From positions 1 to 6,583 of the forward strand of contig JAGLKL010000076.1 of the NCBI GenBank assembly GCA_023141075.1: a DNA stretch of 6,583 nt, read 5' to 3'. Shown one piece after another: positions 1-4,864 of this stretch (position 1 is the stretch's first letter; every line of letters begins with the position of its first letter). A program made the position numbers and the translations under genes. Under the pieces are notes generated by a model that was given only the letters and a program-made list of their open reading frames with translations, ran no database searches and was not told the DNA's origin. This stretch comes from Alphaproteobacteria bacterium (GTDB taxonomy: Bacteria > Pseudomonadota > Alphaproteobacteria > Micavibrionales > Micavibrionaceae).

Positions 1-971
1 TTGGGTTTTTGTGTAGATGCCTGCGGATTAACAACCGGAATATACCCGCTCTGCTCAGCAATCTTCACAGGCTTGGCTTCCTCTTTGCTATTCTGAATAT
101 CCTTTTCGGGCAAGCGTATCGGTGAGGGACGCGTCATACGAGCTTTGGTTATTTTGGCTTGTTCCGCCTTCCAGACCTCTTCTTTCTCTTGCAACATACG
201 CACACGTTCTTCCTTCATCGCCCTTAGCTTGTCTGCAATACCAAAGCGCACAGGCTCAGGCGCATATTCAGAAGAATTGTAACGCTTAACCCATCCGTAA
301 AACCCGTTCATCAGAGATAAAATTCCGGCAAGAACAGAATAGGCAGCAACCTTGATGCGGAACCAGACCGAGGCAATTTCGTAAGCCTGCACTGCTGCAC
401 CATAGAGGAAAAATACAAAAGCTATAAAGCCACACGCCGTGCGTGTGATAAACTGTGCATACGGCAAATCTTCAAAAAACGGGCTAACATAATCCAGAAT
501 CAGCATCCCCGCAGCACTATCAAGCGCAAAAACAACCCCCTCCAGCCTCGCAGGAGCATGAACAAGCGCTACAGCGCCAAAAAGAGCAGCTAACAATATA
601 GACGCTGTACGCAGTGCTAAAGAGCCAATAGATTGACGCTTAAAAATACGCACACCTAACACCAAAAAAATCAGTGCAGGAATAAACGCTGCAAGCCCCA
701 ATGTCTGCAACATAATATCAGCGATCAAAGCACCGTTTTCCCCGCCAACATTATTGATATTTTCGATTGTCACATCAGAAGCCGTGTTCCACGACGGATC
801 GGCCTTGTTGTAGCTCAACAGAGACGCAAACACAAATCCCCCTGCGCCAAATACAGCCAAGGCAACAATATCAACCAGACGTCGGGCAATAAAGACTTGC
901 AATGCCTGAGGTAGAAAAGACGATAAAGTTTTTGGTTTGCGAGATCGTTTTATTTTACGCGAGCGAGCCAT
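1..971 (-). CDS. ftsK: DNA translocase FtsK, N-terminal part (cut by window edge)
   Basis: FtsK is an inner-membrane, septum-located DNA pump that clears the chromosome termini through the closing septum and activates dimer resolution by XerCD. Only the first 323 residues are visible, with no stop before the edge, so the motor and gamma domains lie outside. After a very basic start (residues 1-15) there is a membrane domain with hydrophobic stretches at about 33-53, 84-108, 120-140 and 174-197, and weaker ones near 146-163 and 206-224. The loop after the first helix reads SYNKADPSWNTAS, followed by NNVGGENGALIAD, which is the typical signature of the FtsK four-helix N-terminal domain. Residues 243-300 are charged and probably form the start of the cytoplasmic linker. 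The ATG at 969-971 has a modest AAAGG ribosome site about 11 bases upstream. The gene points away from the unknown gene at 1418. The family call is firm; paralogues of the SpoIIIE/FtsK type cannot be excluded. Confidence 0.92.
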   Translation of the reverse strand, partial: MARSRKIKRSRKPKTLSSFLPQALQVFIARRLVDIVALAVFGAGGFVFASLLSYNKADPSWNTASDVTIENINNVGGENGALIADIMLQTLGLAAFIPALIFLVLGVRIFKRQSIGSLALRTASILLAALFGAVALVHAPARLEGVVFALDSAAGMLILDYVSPFFEDLPYAQFITRTACGFIAFVFFLYGAAVQAYEIASVWFRIKVAAYSVLAGILSLMNGFYGWVKRYNSSEYAPEPVRFGIADKLRAMKEERVRMLQEKEEVWKAEQAKITKARMTRPSPIRLPEKDIQNSKEEAKPVKIAEQSGYIPVVNPQASTQKP

Positions 972-1092
972 CTGTGTTTTAGCCTTTATAGATACTGGTG
1001 GATTTGTAAAAAGAACAAGATTTGTTTTGAAATTTGCATAAAGCACGCAGACTTATAAGCACCCCAAAGATATTATAACGTGCTACTCGAAC

Positions 1093-1122
1093 AGTATAAC
1101 CTTTTTTCCCTAAAAAACTCAA
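1093..1122 (-). promoter_or_regulatory. Probable ftsK promoter
   Basis: On the minus strand a TTGAGT -35 element (1117-1122) and a TATACT -10 element (1093-1098) are separated by 18 bases, about 120 bases ahead of the ftsK start. A perfect TATAAT also lies at 1072-1077 on the minus strand, but nothing like a -35 element stands at the right distance from it. The call is a consensus match by eye only. Confidence 0.45.
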
Positions 1123-1137
1123 CATCCACGCCTAATA

Positions 1138-1170
1138 CTAATTCGTATTCATTTAATAAATATGAATTAG
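1138..1170. repeat. AT-rich inverted repeat, 12-bp stem
   Basis: The left arm starting CTAATTCGTATT pairs with the right arm ending ATGAATTAG across a 9-base loop: 12 base pairs with one G-T wobble. It is the first of three hairpins in a row and sits just upstream of the predicted ftsK -35 element. It could be a protein-binding palindrome or the edge of a small repeat element. No T-tract follows on either strand that would make it a good terminator. Confidence 0.6.
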
Positions 1171-1180
1171 AAGGTTGCGA

Positions 1181-1205
1181 CTACGACCCGCGCGTTAGCG
1201 CGTAG
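1181..1205. repeat. GC-rich inverted repeat
   Basis: CTACG (1181-1185) can pair with CGTAG (1201-1205). Alternatively a compact hairpin forms with stem CGCGC (1189-1193), loop GTTA and stem GCGCG (1198-1202), flanked by CTA and TAG. The surrounding sequence is AT-rich, so the composition change is abrupt. The middle member of the three-hairpin block. Confidence 0.55.
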
Positions 1206-1226
1206 CCTGCGTGGCATCTGAACGTC

Positions 1227-1252
1227 GATTATCATTCTTTAAAATGATAATC
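1227..1252. repeat. Perfect 10-bp inverted repeat
   Basis: GATTATCATT (1227-1236) and AATGATAATC (1243-1252) are exact reverse complements around a 6-base loop. A TATAAT follows on the plus strand at 1255-1260, but no matching -35 element precedes it. The stem is AT-rich and not followed by a T-tract, which argues against a standard terminator. Confidence 0.65.
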
Positions 1253-1325
1253 TGTATAATTTAAACACACAAGTTCTGTGGGAAAACAATGCAATGACGA
1301 AAAAATAAGAATTTATTAAGGATTA

Positions 1326-1340
1326 TTAACCATTTTTTAA
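1326..1340 (+). promoter_or_regulatory. CtrA-like box (TTAA-N7-TTAA)
   Basis: TTAA, seven bases (CCATTTT), then TTAA, lies about 80 bases ahead of the start at 1418. TTAA-N7-TTAA is the established core of the site bound by the alphaproteobacterial cell-cycle regulator CtrA; the fuller form ends in TTAAC, and here the last base is T. The core is also part of an 8-bp palindrome (ATTATTAA at 1322-1329, TTAATAAT at 1337-1344). In AT-rich DNA such a match can arise by chance, so this is a candidate only. Confidence 0.45.
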
Positions 1341-1403
1341 TAATTACGGCGTTACCATCTTTACATATTTTATTGAGTAAAGAACTGAGTAACACATACA
1401 TAT

Positions 1404-1408
1404 AGGGA
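1404..1408 (+). promoter_or_regulatory. Ribosome binding site that decides the start at 1418
   Basis: AGGGA ends 9 bases before the ATG at 1418-1420. The in-frame TTG at 1409 touches this motif directly and therefore cannot use it, so the ATG is preferred. Confidence 0.6.
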
Positions 1409-1417
1409 TTGAGCAAC

Positions 1418-1732
1418 ATGTTTTGTTTTCTGAAAAAATTAATCAGCAAACACCCGCCCCCGGCCTGCACCGAAAAAGCAGAGACAAAGAATTCCAGTAA
1501 ATATGCCGTTTATATTTTCTATCCCAACCCAAACAAGAATTGCAGCCCGCAATGGCGCAAAGTCGGCGCCACACACAGCGCGAAACGCGCCGTAAAACAA
1601 GCCAGACTCCTGCATAAGAAACAGCAATATCAACGGATAGAAGTGAAAGAATGCTCTTTTTCCAAAGACCAGAATCGCAATTTATGCAAAACCATTCGCG
1701 TCTACAATAAAAAACACTCTTTACCTTGGTAA
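1418..1732 (+). CDS. Small basic protein of unknown function, 104 residues
   Basis: I do not recognise the family. The product is strongly basic and contains five cysteines (3, 17, 42, 79, 90). A short hydrophobic-basic start (MFCFLKKLISKH) is followed by a Pro/Cys-rich linker to about residue 28. Residues 29-97 look like a compact alpha/beta domain: a strand YAVYIFYP, then WRKVGAT, a basic helix around 53-69 (SAKRAVKQARLLHKK), a strand RIEVKE, and a last strand TIRVYNKK. There is no signal peptide or full membrane helix. The frame is supported by a ribosome site at good spacing and a patterned sequence rather than random codons. The gene is alone on the plus strand, divergent from ftsK and convergent with the next gene, with a CtrA-like box upstream. 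A nucleic-acid-binding role would fit the charge but is speculation. Confidence 0.7.
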   Translation: MFCFLKKLISKHPPPACTEKAETKNSSKYAVYIFYPNPNKNCSPQWRKVGATHSAKRAVKQARLLHKKQQYQRIEVKECSFSKDQNRNLCKTIRVYNKKHSLPW

Positions 1733-1773
1733 AGATACAGTAGTTTCACTTAGGGTCTAAACCCCAAACAAAA

Positions 1774-2112
1774 CTAATCCAGAATGCCCAAAGGATCATC
1801 CGCGACCAACTTGCCCATTTGTTCGTAGACATCGGCATTTTCGTTCATTTGCTCACGAATCGGTTCATTTTGCTCTGCCAGAGATCTAAAAAACCCGGCA
1901 GCGTCAATAAGCAGCCGCCCGGCCAATTCAGAGTGAGATGTATCCTCCAGACGGCCTTGTGGTTCATTCACAATCAAATCAGCCATCTGCTCAAAAACAG
2001 TGGAGTTCTCGCTCATTTGCTTTTTTAGTTCTTCATTTTGCTCTGCCAGAGTACGAAAAAACGTAGAGGCATCCACAAGAAGTTTACTGGCGAGTTCAGC
2101 ATGCGTTGGCAT
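1774..2112 (-). CDS. Tandem-duplicated small helical protein, 112 residues, unknown function
   Basis: The protein is two copies of one 56-residue unit. Copy one (residues 3-57) begins THAELASKLLVDASTFFR and copy two (59-112) begins SHSELAGRLLIDAAGFFR. Shared landmarks are H-x-E-L-A, LL-x-D-A, FFR-x-LAEQNE, the QM-x-EN region, V-(F/Y)-EQM and a final (E/D)P-x-G-x-L. Both copies look fully alpha-helical and acidic, with no cysteine, signal peptide or membrane helix. At DNA level the copies share an exact 20-base stretch (1864-1883 and 2032-2051), while the proteins have diverged elsewhere, which indicates selection on the repeat. The ATG has a good AAGGAA site (2121-2126) 8 bases away. The gene lies downstream of pheA on the same strand, 137 bases apart, so it probably has its own promoter. 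I know no function for it; a protein-interaction scaffold is possible. Confidence 0.8.
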   Translation of the reverse strand: MPTHAELASKLLVDASTFFRTLAEQNEELKKQMSENSTVFEQMADLIVNEPQGRLEDTSHSELAGRLLIDAAGFFRSLAEQNEPIREQMNENADVYEQMGKLVADDPLGILD

Positions 2113-2145
2113 TTAAAATATTCCTTAAATTTATTAGCTAAAACC

Positions 2146-2174
2146 TGAATTAATAAAAAACAATCATTAATTCA
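2146..2174. repeat. Perfect 9-bp AT-rich inverted repeat upstream of the 112-residue gene
   Basis: TGAATTAAT (2146-2154) and ATTAATTCA (2166-2174) are exact reverse complements with an 11-base loop. It lies 34 bases ahead of the small gene's start and about 75 bases past the pheA stop. It could be an operator for the small gene or a weak terminator for pheA. On the minus strand the T-run is in the loop, not after the stem, so a terminator role is less likely. Confidence 0.5.
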
Positions 2175-2249
2175 ACACAAAAGCTACCCTAGCACACATC
2201 CTACGCGCATAGGCAAGCACTAATTTTATATTCTAAAGTGTGATTTTTA

Positions 2250-3119
2250 TTATCCTTGATTAGCGCTTTGAGAGCGGAATGCAGCAGCTTTGTAAGCGCC
2301 CAGAACTTTGACATCTTTGGCAAAAAAAGCTAGCTCCTCCAACGCATTTTGAAAAGCCCTGCTTTCCGGATGGCCTTCAATATCACAAAAAAAGCGTGCT
2401 GCCTGAAAATTCTCATCAACATAGGATTCGAGTTTTGTCATGCTCAATCCGTTCGTGGCAAACCCACCCAGCGCTTTATACAAAGCCGCAGGAATGTTCC
2501 GCACCTCGAATAACAGGCTTGTAATGACATTAGGGTCATCAAGATTCGGAAAGTGCGGCTCCTTACACAGGATCAAAAAACGCGTAGTGTTGTGGCTCTT
2601 GTCTTCAACATGTTCCTCGATTATCTCAAGATTATAGATCTCAGCCGCCAATGTCGAAGCAATCGCCGCATGTGCAGGATCTTTAACACTGGCAACTTCT
2701 CTTGCCGCTCCGGCTGTATCATCATGAATATGGGGCTGAACTTTGAGCTTTTTGAGATAATTTCGACATTGCGGAATAGCGTGTACGTGGGAGTGTACGT
2801 GTTTTATATCCTCAATCTTAGTCCCCGGCAAACCAAGCAACATATGGTGTATCGGCTGAAAATGCTCCCCAATAATAAACAAATCGCCGTGTGGCATCAG
2901 ATGGTGTACGTCTGCGACACGCCCGGCGATTGTATTATCAACCGGGATCATCGCCAGATCACTTCTTCCATCTAATACACAATTAAACGCCTGATCAAAA
3001 GAATTACACGAAACTGTTTCAAAATCGGGAAAAGCCGCGCGACAAGCCATATCGGAATACGCCCCTTCCACGCCTTGAAAAGCAATTTTTTTATAGTTGT
3101 GTTTGATGTGTGAGATCAT
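2250..3119 (-). CDS. pheA: Prephenate dehydratase (monofunctional, with ACT domain)
   Basis: It converts prephenate to phenylpyruvate in cytosolic phenylalanine synthesis. The product is 289 residues. Residues 11-186 form the catalytic domain, starting KIAFQGVEGAYSDMA, with the helix DNTIAGRV at 61-68 and the catalytic Thr-Arg-Phe motif at 179-181 (NTTRF). Residues 198-275 form the regulatory ACT domain, with AALYKALGGF (211-220) at the effector-binding edge and ESY (231-233) where many homologues have ESRP. No chorismate mutase domain precedes it, unlike the fused enterobacterial enzyme. I chose ATG 3119 because GGAG stands 6 bases upstream; an in-frame TTG at 3131 would add four residues. 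The gene follows holC after 144 bases containing a palindromic repeat, so it may be transcribed separately. The gap to the next gene also suggests a single-gene unit. Confidence 0.94.
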   Translation of the reverse strand: MISHIKHNYKKIAFQGVEGAYSDMACRAAFPDFETVSCNSFDQAFNCVLDGRSDLAMIPVDNTIAGRVADVHHLMPHGDLFIIGEHFQPIHHMLLGLPGTKIEDIKHVHSHVHAIPQCRNYLKKLKVQPHIHDDTAGAAREVASVKDPAHAAIASTLAAEIYNLEIIEEHVEDKSHNTTRFLILCKEPHFPNLDDPNVITSLLFEVRNIPAALYKALGGFATNGLSMTKLESYVDENFQAARFFCDIEGHPESRAFQNALEELAFFAKDVKVLGAYKAAAFRSQSANQG

Positions 3120-3125
3120 TGATCG

Positions 3126-3129
3126 CTCC
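3126..3129 (-). promoter_or_regulatory. Ribosome binding site deciding the pheA start
   Basis: GGAG on the minus strand lies 6 bases before the ATG at 3117-3119. A second purine motif, AAGGAA (3135-3140), lies only 3 bases before the TTG at 3131, which is too close. The ATG is therefore favoured. Confidence 0.55.
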
Positions 3130-3148
3130 AAAAATTCCTTATATGTTA

Positions 3149-3172
3149 GGTAGTGCGAGGATAAATACTACC
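3149..3172 (-). promoter_or_regulatory. Small hairpin in the pheA leader
   Basis: GGTAGT and ACTACC (3149-3154 and 3167-3172) pair over a 12-base loop, 30 bases upstream of the pheA start. It is short and may be chance. No Phe-codon-rich leader peptide is visible, so classical attenuation is not supported. Confidence 0.25.
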
Positions 3173-3210
3173 ACAGCACTATATATGCAAATAAAAGATT
3201 AATACATTTT

Positions 3211-3242
3211 CGTCATTGCGAGCATCAGCGAAACAATTCAGG
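3211..3242. repeat. Degenerate palindromic repeat between holC and pheA
   Basis: The sequence begins CGTCATTGCGAGCATCAGCG and runs on as AAACAATTCAGG. It closely resembles the widespread intergenic palindromic repeat of the form CGTCATTGCGAGC...GCGAAGCAATCC that many bacterial genomes carry in multiple copies. ATTG pairs with CAAT at the base, and GC pairs with GC nearer the loop; one or two arm positions are degraded (ACAAT rather than GCAAT). It lies just past the holC stop and could stabilise or end the upstream transcript. Only one copy is in this window. Confidence 0.5.
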
Positions 3243-3263
3243 CAACCAAGGTGCTATAAATCA

Positions 3264-3719
3264 TTACAGTTTAGCCCAGCCACCGCGCTCATTCTGCTGC
3301 CAGTACGTCACCTCAAACCCCTGTTCCTTATAAGCTTTCCAGCGCTCGCGAGCATCAGCAACGGCCTGTTCATCATGCCCGTCAAACATCTCACAACACA
3401 AAGGAAAATCACCATGCATTTCGCTGGACGCGCCATGCGTGATAATAAGAACGTCGGCATTATTGGGATTTTCGTCTTTATATGTCAACCAGATCGGCTG
3501 CATAGACTCAGTATCGGATTTGCTCGTCTTGACTGAGCCATGTGGCAAAAAACTATTCGGATTGAACGTCCATAAGTGTGCGTTTAGTGCCTCAACGTCT
3601 TTTTCATCGCGCATTCTTACAACAATGCGCTTGCCCTGCTCATAAGCCTTGGAAAGCAGCGCCGGTAACACCTGATCTTGCGTACGAGCCTGTAAATGAT
3701 AAAAACGCACTTCAGTCAC
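3264..3719 (-). CDS. holC: DNA polymerase III subunit chi
   Basis: Chi is a small clamp-loader-associated subunit that links the replicase, through psi, to single-strand binding protein. The 151-residue product begins TEVRFYHLQ, the typical chi first strand. It contains LNAHLWTFNPNSFLPHG at 45-61, QPIWLTYKDENPNNADVLII at 74-93, the FDGHDEQAV helix start at 112-120 and the ending RERWKAYKEQGFEVTYWQQ...GGW, all typical of the alphaproteobacterial chi family. The GTG start at 3717-3719 is preceded by GAAGGG (3731-3736) at 11 bases, which overlaps the last codons and stop of the upstream gene; only 8 bases separate the genes, so translation is probably coupled. Next to pepA is a common location for holC in proteobacteria; here one gene intervenes. 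A middle segment (62-72) is lysine- and serine-rich and probably a loop. Confidence 0.93.
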   Translation of the reverse strand: MTEVRFYHLQARTQDQVLPALLSKAYEQGKRIVVRMRDEKDVEALNAHLWTFNPNSFLPHGSVKTSKSDTESMQPIWLTYKDENPNNADVLIITHGASSEMHGDFPLCCEMFDGHDEQAVADARERWKAYKEQGFEVTYWQQNERGGWAKL

Positions 3720-3727
3720 TATTGTAT

Positions 3728-4864
3728 CTACCCTTCTTTCCTTGTTTCTGCACCTTCATTCTGGCCAAGCCTGCTGCCACCATCATTATCAAAGTATAAG
3801 TGGTGACAACCCTGATAATCTTGTAGATCGTACACACCTTCGCCACGCTTGCGCACATAGCCTTCATGCACCGGAATTTTGCCGTACCCCCCCGGAATAT
3901 CAAGCATGTATTTCGGCACAGCCATGCCGCTCATCCGTCCTTGCAAACTTCGCATAATCTCCTGCCCACGTTCCAGCGATACACGAAAATGGCCTGTACC
4001 GGGCGCATGATCGAGATGGTGAATATAATACGGCATCACATGCACAGAAATCAATTTGCGAAACAACGCTGCCAGCACCTCTACATCATCATTTACACCT
4101 TTAAGCAAAACAGATTGAGAATAAAGCGAACACCCGGCAACACACAAAGCCCCAAAGACACGTACAACCTCATTTGTAATTTCACTGGCGTGGTTAACAT
4201 GCAAAACAACGCGGACTGGTTTGTTTATCTTTTTCAACACGTTGGCATATTTTCCATCAATCCTTTGCGGATCAGCCACAGCAGCGCGTGTATGAATACG
4301 AATGGCCTGTACGTGTCTAATTTTCTCAAGAGAATCCAAAACCGCACCCAGACGCCGTGGCGATAAAATTAACGGATCTCCACCCGATAATATAACCTCC
4401 GAAATTTCTTCATGCGAATCGATATAAGACAATGCTTTACTTAAAGCCTTCTCAGACAGATGATCCTTTTTTCCTGATGAATACATACCTCGACGAAAAC
4501 AATAACGACATTGCACGGCGCAACTTCCCGTCACTTTTAAAAGTACACGATCCATATCGCGATGAACAACACCATGCACAGGAGTAAACCGTTCATCTCC
4601 GATAGGATCGTCATTCTCTCCGGGATGTATTGTCAATTCATCAGAACTTGGAATATATTGCCGCCCGACCGGGTGAGCAGCGGGATTTTCGATACCCTCA
4701 AGCAAAGAACGTACATGAGCGCTGATACCAATACCATAACGCCTTACAACGTTTTCTATTGCCTCCCGGCTTGCTTCATCCATTCCACACGGCAACAAAC
4801 CGGCATCTTCCAATGCACACAAAGACCCTATCCTCTGCGCCTTCTTGTTTTTATGATTGTTCAT
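3728..4864 (-). CDS. Lysine 2,3-aminomutase family radical SAM protein (KamA/EpmB-like)
   Basis: Members move the alpha-amino group of L-lysine to the beta position, or act on lysine for elongation factor P modification (EpmB). The 378-residue product has the radical SAM cluster motif C115-x3-C119-x2-C122, SGGDPL at 160-165, PYYIHHLDHAPGTGHFR at 278-294 and DIPGGYGK at 322-329. By known family alignment, K329 is the pyridoxal phosphate lysine. R124, D285 and D322 correspond to the substrate-binding Arg134, Asp293 and Asp330 of clostridial KamA. The C-terminal extension (IPVHEGYV...YDLQDYQG) also resembles KamA more than the shorter E. coli EpmB. I chose ATG 4864: a longer frame from 4927 would add 21 residues encoded inside pepA with no homologous character. 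The start overlaps the pepA end by 14 bases and has only a weak ribosome site, suggesting coupling. Neither epmA nor efp is nearby, so the substrate remains open. Confidence 0.88.
   Translation of the reverse strand: MNNHKNKKAQRIGSLCALEDAGLLPCGMDEASREAIENVVRRYGIGISAHVRSLLEGIENPAAHPVGRQYIPSSDELTIHPGENDDPIGDERFTPVHGVVHRDMDRVLLKVTGSCAVQCRYCFRRGMYSSGKKDHLSEKALSKALSYIDSHEEISEVILSGGDPLILSPRRLGAVLDSLEKIRHVQAIRIHTRAAVADPQRIDGKYANVLKKINKPVRVVLHVNHASEITNEVVRVFGALCVAGCSLYSQSVLLKGVNDDVEVLAALFRKLISVHVMPYYIHHLDHAPGTGHFRVSLERGQEIMRSLQGRMSGMAVPKYMLDIPGGYGKIPVHEGYVRKRGEGVYDLQDYQGCHHLYFDNDGGSRLGQNEGAETRKEG

Larger units (their letters stand above)
972..1417. other. Divergent intergenic region between ftsK and the gene at 1418
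   Basis: This AT-rich stretch of about 450 bases contains no credible gene: reading frames in it are short and have no ribosome sites. It holds a likely ftsK promoter (1093-1122), three consecutive inverted repeats (1138-1252), a CtrA-like box (1326-1340) and, just before the plus-strand gene, two direct copies of TGAGTAA at 1374-1380 and 1386-1392, about one helical turn apart. A 12-base GC-rich core near 1189-1202 stands out against the AT-rich background. Confidence 0.7.

Noticed and set aside
1261..1470. Minus-strand open frame of 69 residues in the ftsK/1418 spacer
   Set aside because: It overlaps the start of the plus-strand gene, has low-complexity hydrophobic sequence from AT-rich DNA and no convincing ribosome site.
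1439..1633. Minus-strand frame antisense to the 104-residue gene
   Set aside because: It lies entirely within the better supported plus-strand gene and looks like a shadow of its codons.
1750..1765. GGGT-CTAA-ACCC hairpin between the convergent genes as a terminator
   Set aside because: The stem is only 4 base pairs, and no T-tract follows on either strand.
2553..2975. Plus-strand 140-residue frame inside pheA
   Set aside because: It is antisense to the conserved PheA catalytic domain, and its translation shows no domain character.
3120..3263. Attenuation leader for pheA
   Set aside because: The only short leader frame (MTKMY) contains no phenylalanine codon, and no terminator/antiterminator pair is visible.
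3866..4366. Plus-strand 166-residue frame inside the aminomutase gene
   Set aside because: It is antisense to conserved catalytic motifs; the composition reflects the opposite strand.
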